Positions 8,352-15,567 of a DNA stretch of 34,590 nt are shown here, piece after piece (positions within the stretch are counted from its first letter, which is position 1; each line of letters begins with the position of its first letter). The DNA is taken from NCBI GenBank assembly GCA_005799265.1, contig SYHD01000198.1:1-34590 (forward strand), in the 5' to 3' direction. This stretch comes from Planctomycetia bacterium (GTDB taxonomy: Bacteria; Planctomycetota; Planctomycetia; Gemmatales; Gemmataceae). Under the pieces are notes generated by a model, which did no database searches, was not told the origin of the DNA, and saw only the letters and a program-made list of their open reading frames with translations. Position numbers and translations under genes: made by a program.

Positions 8352-9431
8352 ATGCTTGTCGTGATGCAGAGCCATGCGACGCCCGCACAGATCTCCGTCG
8401 TCTTGCAGGCAATTCGCGACCTCAAGCTGACGCCGCACCCGTTGCCCGGGGCCACGCGGACCGCCATCGGCATCACGGGCAACGTCGGCGCCGTCGATTC
8501 ACGTACGCTCGAAGTGCTGCCCGGCGTCTCCGAGCTGATTCGGGTCACCAAGCCATTCAAGCTCGCCAGCCGTGAGATGCACGAGGCGGACACGTACGTC
8601 AAGATCAACCCGTTAGCCGGACGCGCAAGCGACGGATTGGGGAGTCCGTCGCTTGCGCGTCCGGCTAACAGCGAGACCGTCATCGGCCCCGGCACGCTCA
8701 CGATGATCGCCGGGCCTTGTTCCGTCGAGACCGAGACGATGATCCTGCGCACAGCCGAATTCCTGATGGAGAATGGCGTGCGGTTGATGCGCGCCGGCGC
8801 GTTCAAGCCGCGCACCAGTCCGTATTCGTTCCAGGGCATGGGACTCGAAGGCTTGAAGATTCTCGAAAAAGCTCGCCAAAAGACCGGCATCGGCATCGTC
8901 ACCGAACTCATGGACACCGAACACGCCGACGCCGTCGAGCATTCGGCCGACATCATTCAGATCGGCACGCGCAACATGCAGAACTTTAGCCTGCTCAAAC
9001 GCGTCAGCCTGACACGCAAGCCTGTCCTGCTCAAACGCGGCATGTCGGCAACGCTAGAGGAATGGCTGATGGCCGCCGAGTACGTCATGGCGGGCGGCAA
9101 CTACAACGTCATCCTCTGCGAGCGCGGTATCCGCTCCTTCTCCGATCATAGCCGCAACACCCTCGACTTGTCTGTAATTCCCCCCGCGAAGAAGCTGTCG
9201 CATTTGCCGATCATGGTCGACCCCAGCCACGGCACCGGTAAGCGCGATTACGTGCCCGCGATGGCGCTGGCGTCGCTTGCCGCCGGCGCGGACGGACTGT
9301 TGATCGAGGCGCATCCCGATCCCGATCATGCGGCGTCGGATGGAGCGCAATCGTTGTCGTTCGAGGGTTTCAAGAAGCTGCTCGAATCGCTGAAGCGGCT
9401 GGCGGAGCCATTGGGCAAGCGCCTGAACTGA
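8352..9431 (+). CDS. aroF: DAHP synthase (3-deoxy-7-phosphoheptulonate synthase), AroF type
   Basis: A 359-residue class I-beta DAHP synthase, which condenses phosphoenolpyruvate and erythrose 4-phosphate in the first step of aromatic amino acid synthesis. An N-terminal ferredoxin-like regulatory domain (residues 1 to about 85, ending REMHEADTYVKIN) precedes the (beta/alpha)8 barrel. Barrel motifs include IAGPCSVE (119-126), KPRTSPYSFQGMG, IQIGTRNMQNF, LLKRGMSAT, CERGIRSF, VDPSHGTG and EAHPDPDHAASDGAQS. These match the Thermotoga-type enzyme of about 338 residues. Residues 87-106, in the linker between the domains, are extra and are encoded by a perfect palindrome. Removing those 20 residues restores the normal length. 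The start follows GGGAGGA by 4-5 bases. The barrel motifs are intact, so the enzyme is probably active. Confidence 0.95.
   Translation: MLVVMQSHATPAQISVVLQAIRDLKLTPHPLPGATRTAIGITGNVGAVDSRTLEVLPGVSELIRVTKPFKLASREMHEADTYVKINPLAGRASDGLGSPSLARPANSETVIGPGTLTMIAGPCSVETETMILRTAEFLMENGVRLMRAGAFKPRTSPYSFQGMGLEGLKILEKARQKTGIGIVTELMDTEHADAVEHSADIIQIGTRNMQNFSLLKRVSLTRKPVLLKRGMSATLEEWLMAAEYVMAGGNYNVILCERGIRSFSDHSRNTLDLSVIPPAKKLSHLPIMVDPSHGTGKRDYVPAMALASLAAGADGLLIEAHPDPDHAASDGAQSLSFEGFKKLLESLKRLAEPLGKRLN
8612..8669. repeat. Perfect 25-bp palindromic element inserted in frame inside aroF
   Basis: The arm 8612-8636 is the exact reverse complement of 8645-8669, with an 8-base loop (TTGGGGAG). It lies wholly in the aroF coding sequence and encodes residues 87-106, which have no counterpart in ordinary AroF. 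The reading frame is kept on both sides. By structure and placement it resembles the palindromic elements known to enter Rickettsia proteins. Confidence 0.9.
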
Positions 9432-9460
9432 CGTAAGTCGATTATTTCGTGGGGTCGGCT

Positions 9461-9607
9461 ATGCGAAGGAATATCGTCGTCGCGTTGATGGTGTTTTCGG
9501 TCGTCGTTACGGCGGTGCTTGTTTTGACTGGCTGTCTTGGTACGGAGAAGACGGCTGTTGTGTACTCTGGCGAAACGCCGCGCTACGATTGCAACCTAAT
9601 CACGTAA
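9461..9607 (+). CDS. Very small predicted lipoprotein (48 residues)
   Basis: ATG 9461 to TAA 9605-9607. The protein begins MRRNIVVALMVF, has a hydrophobic core, and then the lipobox VLTGC with C25 as the lipidation site. The mature part is only 24 residues and includes a second cysteine (C44). This is a complete lipoprotein signal with almost nothing behind it, so it is either a tiny lipoprotein or the start of a gene that has lost its rest. The Shine-Dalgarno is weak. It is codirectional with aroF (29 bases downstream) and with the secreted protein at 9731. Confidence 0.45.
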   Translation: MRRNIVVALMVFSVVVTAVLVLTGCLGTEKTAVVYSGETPRYDCNLIT

Positions 9608-9730
9608 CGGCTCGCCCTGGACGACAAACGGCGGTCATTCCTCGAATCGGGAAGTTGCCGTCGTCGTGTGGCAGCGTAGCGCCTACATTAGCAACACCCA
9701 AATCTTCGAGTCCGAATCAGGAGATACAGC

Positions 9731-10456
9731 ATGCGCAAGACGATCGGAATTCTCGTATTTCTTGGCTTCGTTGGCGTTGTTCATTCCGGCGACGACGATG
9801 CCATCGCCATCGTCAACAAGGCGATCAAGGCGTCCGGAGGCGAAGCCAACCTCGCCAAGTTCGACACGATGAGCTGGAAGGAAAAAGGCACATACTACGG
9901 CATGGGTGTCGGCCTGCCCTATATCGGGAACTTCGCGATCTCGAACCAGGACAAGTTCCGTATGGAAATCGAAGGCGTCTTCACCCTTGTGGTCAGCGGC
10001 GATAAGGGCTGGATATCGAGCATGGGTGAAGTGAAGGAGATGGCCGCCGAGCATTTGGCCGAGCAGCATACGATGTTGCGCGCGGGCTGGATCGGGTCGC
10101 TGTTGCCGCTCAAGAAGGAGGCGTTTGCGTTGAAGATGCTTCCCGACGCCAAGGTGGGGGATGCGTTGGCCAGCGTGGTACTGGTGACGCGCAAGAATTA
10201 TCCCGACGTGAAGCTCTATTTCGACAAGAAATCGGGCCACCGCGTCAAAAGCGAATATCGCAACAAGGCGTCCGATTTGAAATTCAAGGAAGTGACGATG
10301 GAGTTGTATTATAGCGACTACCGCGTCGTGGACGGCGCGAGTCTGCCGCACAAGGTCGTGCTCAAACGCGACGGCGGCCGCTACGTCGAAGCGGAGTCTG
10401 TCGAGATCAGGGCGGCGGCGAAACTCGATCCGAAGACGTTCGCGAAACCGCAATGA
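9731..10456 (+). CDS. Secreted protein, possibly LolA-like fold
   Basis: A 241-residue protein with a signal peptide (MRKTIGILVFLGFVGVVHS), started by ATG 9731 after AGGAGA with a six-base gap. The mature part begins IAIVNKAIKASGGEANLAKF, an opening common in planctomycete secreted proteins resembling outer-membrane lipoprotein sorting (LolA/LolB-like) beta-barrels. Later beta-strand-rich text with alternating polar residues (KVGDALASVVLVTRKNYPDV, KLYFDKKSGHRVKSEY) fits that fold. No catalytic motif is visible. It overlaps the next gene by ATGA, so the two are translationally coupled. The fold is inference and the function unknown. Confidence 0.72.
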   Translation: MRKTIGILVFLGFVGVVHSGDDDAIAIVNKAIKASGGEANLAKFDTMSWKEKGTYYGMGVGLPYIGNFAISNQDKFRMEIEGVFTLVVSGDKGWISSMGEVKEMAAEHLAEQHTMLRAGWIGSLLPLKKEAFALKMLPDAKVGDALASVVLVTRKNYPDVKLYFDKKSGHRVKSEYRNKASDLKFKEVTMELYYSDYRVVDGASLPHKVVLKRDGGRYVEAESVEIRAAAKLDPKTFAKPQ

Positions 10457-10953
10457 GGTGCTTCATGCGCCGCGCACTCTCCCTGACATTGTTCGCGTTC
10501 GGCCTGACGTGTTCGTATGCCGCCCAGGACGCGATCCGGCCGACGGGAACTTGGGCCGTAATCGAGTACGATCAAAATGGCGAACGGGCGCCCGCGGACA
10601 TCGTCAAGCAGATGAAGGTCGTGATCCAGGCCGAGCGGATCATCATCCAACCGCGCATCGTTGCGCAGTACAAGCCGACATTCAATGGCTCCAAGAAGGC
10701 GGAGGTTGTCTTCAGCATCGAAGTGGACAAGAGCGATGAAGCGGGCTACAAGCTCGATCCGGCGAAAGGCCGCATCGATCTCGTCTGGCGTGGCGCACGT
10801 GGCGAGACCAAGACGACGCTCGGCATCTACGAACTTGACGCCGACGTTCTGAAGATCTGCTTCGCGCTGCCGGACAAGAATCGGCCCAAAAAGATTTCGG
10901 ACAACCCTAAGGCGGGCGTCGTGCGCATGGTGCTGCTGCGTGCGGCGAAGTGA
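10453..10953 (+). CDS. TIGR03067 family secreted protein
   Basis: A 166-residue protein with a signal peptide ([20 protein letters not shown]) and the pattern of the TIGR03067 domain, a planctomycete-expanded family of unknown function. Visible features are [19 protein letters not shown] near the start, [30 protein letters not shown] and the closing [11 protein letters not shown]. The ATG at 10453 overlaps the previous stop (ATGA); ATG 10465 is an alternative start that gives a cleaner signal peptide. It is likely cotranscribed with the secreted protein before it. The rpmJ promoter lies just downstream, so this gene is probably not part of the ribosomal operon. Confidence 0.82.
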   Translation: MRCFMRRALSLTLFAFGLTCSYAAQDAIRPTGTWAVIEYDQNGERAPADIVKQMKVVIQAERIIIQPRIVAQYKPTFNGSKKAEVVFSIEVDKSDEAGYKLDPAKGRIDLVWRGARGETKTTLGIYELDADVLKICFALPDKNRPKKISDNPKAGVVRMVLLRAAK

Positions 10954-10982
10954 ATTTTCCGTAAACCTGCTCGCCCTTGGTC

Positions 10983-11010
10983 TTGTCTGTTTCTCACGCC
11001 TTCCTACAAT
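10983..11010 (+). promoter_or_regulatory. Sigma70-like promoter for the rpmJ operon
   Basis: A TTGTCT -35 box (10983-10988), a 16-base spacer and a TACAAT -10 box (11005-11010). The predicted transcript starts near 11017, giving a leader of about 34 bases before rpmJ. It fits in the short gap between the TIGR03067 gene and rpmJ. Confidence 0.6.
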
Positions 11011-11050
11011 ACAGAATTCCGTGGGATTCTTGATTGGATCGAGGTCTGCC

Positions 11051-11164
11051 ATGAAAGTGCGTTCAAGCGTCAAGCGAATCTGCGAAAATTGCAAGCTGGT
11101 GAAACGGCAAGGGCGCGTGTTCGTTATCTGCACCAATCCGCGTCACAAGCAGCGTCAAGGGTAA
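11051..11164 (+). CDS. rpmJ: 50S ribosomal protein L36
   Basis: A complete 37-residue L36. [20 protein letters not shown] is followed by [18 protein letters not shown]11, C14 and C27 with H32 form the zinc-binding C-x2-C-x12-C-x4-H pattern of the zinc-type (C+) L36. L36 is the smallest large-subunit protein and binds 23S rRNA. The ATG at 11051 follows GAGG with a six-base gap. It leads the series L36-S13-S11-S4-RpoA-L17, the standard bacterial order, but the genes usually before it (infA, map, secY) are not here. Confidence 0.97.
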   Translation: MKVRSSVKRICENCKLVKRQGRVFVICTNPRHKQRQG

Positions 11165-11169
11165 ATCCT

Positions 11170-11206
11170 GCTTGGGGTCTAGCGCTCGCATGAGGCCAAG
11201 CGAGCG
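11170..11206 (+). other. Hairpin in the rpmJ-rpsM gap
   Basis: CGCTCGC (11183-11189) pairs with GCGAGCG (11200-11206) across 10 bases. A competing stem GCTTGG (11170-11175) with CCAAGC (11196-11201) overlaps it, so two exclusive folds are possible just upstream of rpsM. There is no T-run. Confidence 0.45.
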
Positions 11207-11238
11207 ATAAACCGCAAGCGGCCGACAGGAGACATGGA

Positions 11239-11625
11239 ATGCCGCGTATTCTGGGCGTCGATTTGCCGAATGAGAAGCCGACGCATGTTTCGCTCCGTTA
11301 TATTCGGGGCATCGGTCCGACGACGGCGTTGGAAGTTTGCACCAAGGCGAAGGTCAATCCTCAGCGCAAAGCGAAGGATCTGACCGAAGAAGAAGTTGCC
11401 CGCATCGCCACCATCCTCGACCGCGAATACGTCGTTGAAGGCCAGCTGCGGCGTCAAGAACAGCAAAATATTCAACGCCTCAAGGAAATCGGTTGCTACC
11501 GTGGTTTCCGCCATCGCCGCAACCTGCCCTGTCGCGGCCAACGAACCCGTACGAATGCTCGTACACGCAAGGGGCCGCGCAAGACGGTCGCGGGCAAGAA
11601 GGGCGTCAAGGAACAGAAGGGTTGA
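11239..11625 (+). CDS. rpsM: 30S ribosomal protein S13
   Basis: A 128-residue S13, a small-subunit head protein that contacts 23S rRNA and L5. The start ATG 11239 ([10 protein letters not shown]) follows AGGAG by seven bases; the ATG at 11234 is out of frame. Family features are present: [16 protein letters not shown] (helix-two-turn-helix), the basic [28 protein letters not shown] tail region and a C-terminal KGVKEQKG extension that reaches the decoding centre. It lies 74 bases after rpmJ, a wider gap than usual for this operon, filled by a hairpin. Confidence 0.97.
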   Translation: MPRILGVDLPNEKPTHVSLRYIRGIGPTTALEVCTKAKVNPQRKAKDLTEEEVARIATILDREYVVEGQLRRQEQQNIQRLKEIGCYRGFRHRRNLPCRGQRTRTNARTRKGPRKTVAGKKGVKEQKG

Positions 11626-11646
11626 CGTGAGGTTCGCGCGAACGCT

Positions 11647-11701
11647 ATTGTGGCACGACGCTCCGCGTCGAGAATCGCGAGGCGGACCGTCGCACCACAA
11701 T
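11647..11701. repeat. Imperfect 24-bp palindrome between rpsM and rpsK
   Basis: Arms 11647-11670 and 11678-11701 pair at 20 of 24 positions around a 7-base loop. It starts 21 bases after the rpsM stop. It looks like a decayed member of the same class of dispersed palindromes seen after pyrK and inside aroF, although the sequence differs. Confidence 0.65.
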
Positions 11702-11767
11702 GCCGCTTGCCGTTTGATTTCACGCCTGTACACTAGGCAGAATCTGAACACCCTGGGTTGAAACGCA

Positions 11768-11789
11768 GCCCGACCTTTTTGGGTCGGGC
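11768..11789 (+). other. GC-rich hairpin upstream of rpsK
   Basis: GCCCGACC (11768-11775) pairs with GGTCGGGC (11782-11789) across a six-base T-rich loop. The T-run is in the loop and not after the stem, so this is not a standard intrinsic terminator in the plus direction. It lies 28 bases before the rpsK start. A weak promoter-like pair (TTGCCG 11707-11712 and TACACT 11729-11734) precedes it. Confidence 0.5.
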
Positions 11790-11817
11790 GATGTCGTTTC
11801 CTTGAGGATCAAGAGAC

Positions 11818-12198
11818 GTGGCCAAGAGCAAAAAGAAAAAAACTCGCCGTAACGTCAGCCGCGGCATCGCGCATATCAAATCGACGTTCAACAACACGAT
11901 TGTGACTATCACCGACACGAACGGCGATTGCCTGTGCTTTGCGTCGGCCGGTACGGTCGGCTTCAAGGGAAGCCGCAAGAGTACGCCTTTCGCTGCCCAG
12001 CGCGCCGCGGAAGTCGCTGCCGACCGCGCGACGAAGTTCGGCCTGAAGGAAGTCGAAGTGCGCGTCAAAGGCCCCGGCTCTGGCCGCGAATCGGCGATCA
12101 CGGCGCTGCAAGCCGCGGGGCTATCGATCAAGGTGATTGAAGATGTCACGCCGCTGCCGCACAACGGCTGTCGGCCGCCGAAGAAACGGCGCGTGTAG
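11818..12198 (+). CDS. rpsK: 30S ribosomal protein S11
   Basis: A 126-residue S11, a small-subunit platform protein that helps select tRNA with S7 and S18. The start is GTG 11818 (residues read [20 protein letters not shown]), nine bases after GAGGA. Typical S11 segments are present: [39 protein letters not shown] and the closing [13 protein letters not shown]. It is 192 bases from rpsM, a very wide gap for these genes, containing a decayed palindrome, a hairpin and a possible weak promoter. It may therefore be partly uncoupled from rpsM expression. Confidence 0.97.
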   Translation: MAKSKKKKTRRNVSRGIAHIKSTFNNTIVTITDTNGDCLCFASAGTVGFKGSRKSTPFAAQRAAEVAADRATKFGLKEVEVRVKGPGSGRESAITALQAAGLSIKVIEDVTPLPHNGCRPPKKRRV

Positions 12199-12318
12199 CA
12201 ATAATTTCGATGGGCCACACGAGCCCACAGCGCAGCAAGGGAAAACAAGACCCTTGTTAAGGCTGCGGTCTAGTGGAGGCCGTCGATGTCTGAGGAAAAG
12301 TTTAGAGTTGGGGACAAA

Positions 12319-12370
12319 ACGGCCCGTTTCCTTACAGGACGCAGCGTCGCGATCCTGAAACGCCAGCCGT
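12319..12370 (+). promoter_or_regulatory. Candidate structured mRNA leader upstream of rpsD
   Basis: A long interrupted stem-loop 49 bases before rpsD. ACGGC (12319-12323) pairs with GCCGT (12366-12370), GTTT (12326-12329) with AAAC (12358-12361), and CAGGACGC (12335-12342) with GCG-A-TCCTG (12349-12357) with one bulged A, around loop AGCGTC. S4 is known to repress its own operon by binding mRNA in E. coli and Bacillus, so an S4-binding leader is a reasonable inference. There is no proof here. Confidence 0.5.
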
Positions 12371-12419
12371 GAAATGACACGCGGTTTTGTCCTTGCAAAA
12401 GAAGGGTTCGTCTCGACCT

Positions 12420-13061
12420 ATGGCTCGTCATATTGATCCGGTTTGCAGACTGTGCCGTCGCGAGGGCATCAAGCTCTATCTCAAAGGCAGCCGTTGCGAA
12501 AGCCCCAAGTGCGCCATCGAACGCCGCAATCAGCCCCCCGGCATGCACGTGCGCCGCGGCAAAATGACGGAGTACGGTGAACGTCTGCGCGAGAAGCAGA
12601 AGCTGAAACGATTCTACGGCGTGCTCGAAGCGCAATTCCGCCGTTATTTCCAATTGGCGTCGCGCTCGACCGGGAACACCGGCGAAGAGCTTCTGAGCAT
12701 CCTGGAACGCCGGCTTGACAACGTCGTCCACCGACTTGGATTCGCGCCGTCCCGCGCGGCTGCTCGCCAGCTTGTAGCACACGGGCATGTCAAGCTCAAT
12801 GGCAAGAACTGCAACATCCCGAGCTTGATCGTCAAGCCAGGCGACACCATCGCCGTCAAGAGCCGGCCCAAGAGCATGACGACTGTCAAGCTCAATCAAC
12901 AAGCGCACATGGAGCCGATCCCTGATTTTCTAGAAATCACCGCGTCCGAACCCCCGGAAGGCCGCGTCGTTCGCGCTCCCGGCATGGGCGACGTGGATCC
13001 GCGTTTGAACAAGGACAAGGAGCTGCAAACGCAACTCATCATCGAATTCTGCTCACGCTAA
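12420..13061 (+). CDS. rpsD: 30S ribosomal protein S4
   Basis: A 213-residue S4, a primary 16S rRNA-binding protein needed for small-subunit assembly and translational accuracy. I chose ATG 12420 ([10 protein letters not shown]) because the family begins there; an in-frame TTG at 12387 would add 11 odd residues. The N-terminus has C9, C12, C26 and C31, the zinc-binding (C+) form of S4. The S4 RNA-binding domain follows ([32 protein letters not shown]). AAGAAGGG lies about 13 bases upstream, a little far. The 221-base gap from rpsK contains the structured leader described separately, suggesting its own control. Confidence 0.97.
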   Translation: MARHIDPVCRLCRREGIKLYLKGSRCESPKCAIERRNQPPGMHVRRGKMTEYGERLREKQKLKRFYGVLEAQFRRYFQLASRSTGNTGEELLSILERRLDNVVHRLGFAPSRAAARQLVAHGHVKLNGKNCNIPSLIVKPGDTIAVKSRPKSMTTVKLNQQAHMEPIPDFLEITASEPPEGRVVRAPGMGDVDPRLNKDKELQTQLIIEFCSR

Positions 13062-13082
13062 CTGGCAACATGTAAGCGAGAA

Positions 13083-13107
13083 CCAGGGGAGGCTAAGCGT
13101 CCCCTGG
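13083..13107 (+). other. Hairpin between rpsD and rpoA
   Basis: CCAGGGGA (13083-13090) pairs perfectly with TCCCCTGG (13100-13107) across nine bases. No T-run follows. It may be an mRNA processing or stability element. It is one of the hairpins present in each gap of this operon. Confidence 0.55.
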
Positions 13108-13182
13108 GAATCAACGAATCATAGCCCGGCTCTACAGGACGGCGCCGGGATTTACGCTCCCTTGGACCTTGGAGGCACTTTC

Positions 13183-14178
13183 ATGCGTATCAAATGGCGC
13201 GGCCTGGAATTGCCGAACCGTCTGACTTGCGAGCGGGAGACGCTCACCGACACCTACGGAAAATTCTTTGCCGAGCCGTTCGAGCGCGGTTTCGGCGTGA
13301 CCATCGGCAATAGCTTGCGGCGCGTGCTGCTGTCTAGCCTCGAAGGCAGCGCGATTACGCGCGTCAAGATCGACGGAGTTCAGCACGAGATCACCACGAT
13401 CCAGGGAGTTGCCGAGGATGTGACCGACATCATCCTCAACATCAAGAGCTTGGTGGTCAAGAACTTGACCGATCAGACCAAGACCGTCAGCATCAAACGC
13501 AATCGTTACGGCGTGGTGCGAGGCTCCGATGTGATCACGGACGAAACCGTGCAAATCATCAACCCGGAGCACGTCATCGCGACCATGACCGACGACGTCG
13601 CCTTCAATGTCGAACTGACGGTCGAGAACGGCCGCGGTTATCGCACGTCGGACGACAACGTGGGCAAGGAACGTGAGATCGGCGTGATCCCCGTCGATTC
13701 GAGCTTCTCGCCGGTGGTACGCGTGAAGTACGAGATCGAAGAGACCCGCGTCGGCCAGAAGACGAACTACGATCGGCTGGTAATAGAAATCTGGACGAAC
13801 GGAACCCTGAGCCCGCACATGGCTCTGGTTGAAGGGGCCAAGATCCTGCGCAAACATTTGAACCCGTTCATTCAGTACGCCGAACCGGGGCCCGAAATGG
13901 CGCTCGACGATCGCGCCGACACCGCATCCGCGGGCGACTCGGTCGATCACGAGCTCGAACGTAAGTTGAACATGAGCCTGGCCGAGCTGGAATTGTCGGT
14001 GCGGGCCACGAACTGTCTTGAATCCGAAGGCATCACCACGGTGCGCGATCTCGTGATCCGCACCGACGAGGAACTACTCGAAGTCCGCAACTTCGGCGAG
14101 ACTACCCTGCGCGAGGTCAAGCAAAAGCTGACCGAACGCGGGCTGAACCTCGGCATGAAGTCGCCGATACGGAGATAG
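13183..14178 (+). CDS. rpoA: RNA polymerase subunit alpha
   Basis: A 331-residue alpha subunit, which dimerises to nucleate RNA polymerase assembly and binds UP elements and activators. The ATG 13183 ([14 protein letters not shown]) follows GGAGG (13171-13175) by seven bases; an in-frame TTG upstream at 13162 would contain the Shine-Dalgarno and is rejected. The N-terminal dimerisation domain is intact, including [22 protein letters not shown] and EFTTIQG-like text ([19 protein letters not shown]). After a short acidic linker, the C-terminal domain shows [16 protein letters not shown] and [19 protein letters not shown], the DNA-binding helix-hairpin. Length is normal. Confidence 0.97.
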   Translation: MRIKWRGLELPNRLTCERETLTDTYGKFFAEPFERGFGVTIGNSLRRVLLSSLEGSAITRVKIDGVQHEITTIQGVAEDVTDIILNIKSLVVKNLTDQTKTVSIKRNRYGVVRGSDVITDETVQIINPEHVIATMTDDVAFNVELTVENGRGYRTSDDNVGKEREIGVIPVDSSFSPVVRVKYEIEETRVGQKTNYDRLVIEIWTNGTLSPHMALVEGAKILRKHLNPFIQYAEPGPEMALDDRADTASAGDSVDHELERKLNMSLAELELSVRATNCLESEGITTVRDLVIRTDEELLEVRNFGETTLREVKQKLTERGLNLGMKSPIRR

Positions 14179-14277
14179 TGGTCAGTGGCCAGTGGTCAGT
14201 GGTCAGAAAAAACCGCTAGCCATTTGCCGCCAACCACGAATTGTGCTGACCACTGAACACTGACCACTGACCACTGG
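14178..14277. repeat. Inverted array of a 7-base unit between rpoA and rplQ
   Basis: The left arm (about 14178-14206) is four head-to-tail copies of a GGTCAGT-like heptamer. The right arm (about 14246-14277) is four copies in the opposite orientation (TGACCAC-like). About 28 of 30 positions pair, across a 39-base loop. The left arm begins in the last base of the rpoA stop codon and the right arm ends six bases before the rplQ start, so it fills the whole gap and would bury the rplQ start region in a long mRNA stem. Confidence 0.85.
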
Positions 14278-14283
14278 TTTGCC

Positions 14284-14880
14284 ATGCGACACCGAAAATC
14301 AGGCCGAAAGTTGAACCGCAACGCCACGCATCGGCTGGCGCTGTTTCGCAATCTAACGATGGCGTTGATTCGCCACGAGCGCATCATCACCACCCTGCCG
14401 AAAGCGAAGGCGGTGCGTCCGTTCGTCGAAAAGCTGATCACGATCGCGCGCAAGAATACGCTACATGCGCGCCGCCTGGTGATCTCTCGGCTCGGGCCGA
14501 TGGCCGAGGCGGCCGTCAAGCCGCAGAAGGATGACAAGGGCGAAGCTGACAATCGCACGGTCGTGCAGAAGCTGTTCTCGGAGATCGCGCCGCGTTTCGC
14601 GGATCGTCCGGGCGGCTACACGCGAATCCTCAAACGTCAACAGGTGCGCCTGGGCGACGCGGGCGCAACCGCCTATCTCGAACTCTTGAAAGCCGGCGAA
14701 ACGCGCAGCCGCGCCAAGCCCGCGTATCAAGCCCCGGCGCCCGCTCCGCAAGTGGCCGAGGAACCGCCGGCTCCGACGTCCGAACCGGCCGCAGCTGATG
14801 TTCCGACGCCGGAACCGCAGGCGCAAACAGAATCTTCGCCGCCCGCCGAGGAAGCCAAGCCGCCGGCGAATCCTGCATGA
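14284..14880 (+). CDS. rplQ: 50S ribosomal protein L17 with long C-terminal extension
   Basis: A 198-residue L17, a large-subunit protein near the exit tunnel. The first part is canonical: MRHRKSGRKLNRNATHRLAL, RNLTMALIRHERIITTLPKAKA, and PRFADRPGGYTRILKRQQVRLGD. Bacterial L17 is usually about 120-130 residues. This one has a small insert (about KPQKDDKGEADNR) and a ~60-residue C-terminal tail rich in Pro, Ala and Glu (from SRAKPAYQAPAPAPQ onward), probably disordered. The repeat array upstream leaves no clear Shine-Dalgarno, so translation may be coupled to rpoA or held by the stem. A strong terminator follows, closing the operon. Confidence 0.95.
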   Translation: MRHRKSGRKLNRNATHRLALFRNLTMALIRHERIITTLPKAKAVRPFVEKLITIARKNTLHARRLVISRLGPMAEAAVKPQKDDKGEADNRTVVQKLFSEIAPRFADRPGGYTRILKRQQVRLGDAGATAYLELLKAGETRSRAKPAYQAPAPAPQVAEEPPAPTSEPAAADVPTPEPQAQTESSPPAEEAKPPANPA

Positions 14881-14902
14881 GCAGTTGCCTTGGTCAAATT
14901 GG

Positions 14903-14935
14903 AAAGCCGATCCAGAAGTGATCGGCTTTTTTTTT
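14903..14935 (+). terminator. Rho-independent terminator after rplQ
   Basis: AAAGCCGATC (14903-14912) pairs with GATCGGCTTT (14920-14929) across seven bases and is followed by a run of T to 14935. It ends the ribosomal operon. A T-rich tail before a convergent gene also makes it useful in that position. Confidence 0.95.
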
Positions 14936-14955
14936 CATTTCACGCAAAATGAGTC

Positions 14956-15564
14956 TCACCCTAATTCCCACGCGACGCATTTCGGCCCCGCGTTGACGAT
15001 AGGCGTTGCGCCAATTTGCGATTGATTACCTGCGCTCTCGTGAATGTGTCCGCATACCACCAGACGCGGCTGCACACGCAGGACCGTATCGCGAATGGCG
15101 ACGCTGCCGAGCTTCTTCCCGCGCGAGGAGACATCGACCGCGCCTTTGGGCGGCGAGTGCGACACGAGCACGCAGTCGGCCGGACAGTTCGCGAGCAGCT
15201 CGGCGGCTTGCTCTTCGGTGAAATCGTAACTCCACGAGCCGAAGGGCGTGACGGGGATGCCGCCGCCGATGCCGAAAAAGTCCACGCCCGCGATCGTTGT
15301 TTTCGTTCCGTGCAAAATGCGTGCGTTCGGCCAAGCGTGGCAAGCGTCCGTCAATTCCTCGGTTGATTCGTTGTTGCCCGCGACGAGAATCGCCGGTTGC
15401 TCGATGTCTTTGAGCACGTCGATGCAGTGCTTCACGTCGCGGCGGAGGTTGCCGAAATCGCCGGCGCCAATGACGATGTCGAAACGGGGCGCTCGCTCGA
15501 CGATTCGTCGGGCCGCGTCGGTATTCGCATGCAGATCGCTGAAGAGTAGCAATTTCACGGACAA
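14956..15564 (-). CDS. Calcineurin-like metallophosphoesterase
   Basis: A 202-residue metallophosphoesterase with a complete set of dinuclear metal motifs: SDLH (D10, H12), GAGDFGN (D36, N39), AGNNE (64-66), VSHSPP and GHIHE. It resembles small cytosolic phosphoesterases of the YfcE/Rv0805-like class. The substrate (a cyclic nucleotide or other phosphodiester) cannot be read. It has no signal peptide. TTG 15564 lies six bases after GAGG, which overlaps the stop of the upstream PQQ-propeller gene. GTG 15558 is an alternative that removes two residues but stands 12 bases from the same GAGG. The two genes are thus translationally coupled on the minus strand. Confidence 0.88.
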   Translation of the reverse strand: MSVKLLLFSDLHANTDAARRIVERAPRFDIVIGAGDFGNLRRDVKHCIDVLKDIEQPAILVAGNNESTEELTDACHAWPNARILHGTKTTIAGVDFFGIGGGIPVTPFGSWSYDFTEEQAAELLANCPADCVLVSHSPPKGAVDVSSRGKKLGSVAIRDTVLRVQPRLVVCGHIHESAGNQSQIGATPIVNAGPKCVAWELG

Positions 15565-15567
15565 TTC

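Noticed and set aside
8240..8956. Possible N-terminal 239-codon extension of the TPR protein
   Set aside because: It lies antisense to aroF and is not conserved-looking; ATG 8239 starts a clear two-helix membrane anchor.
9683..10453. A 256-codon minus-strand frame opposite the secreted protein at 9731
   Set aside because: It shadows a gene with a strong ribosome binding site and signal peptide.
11768..11789. Hairpin upstream of rpsK as a terminator
   Set aside because: The T-run is in the loop, not after the stem, and it would stop an essential operon; kept only as an unexplained hairpin.
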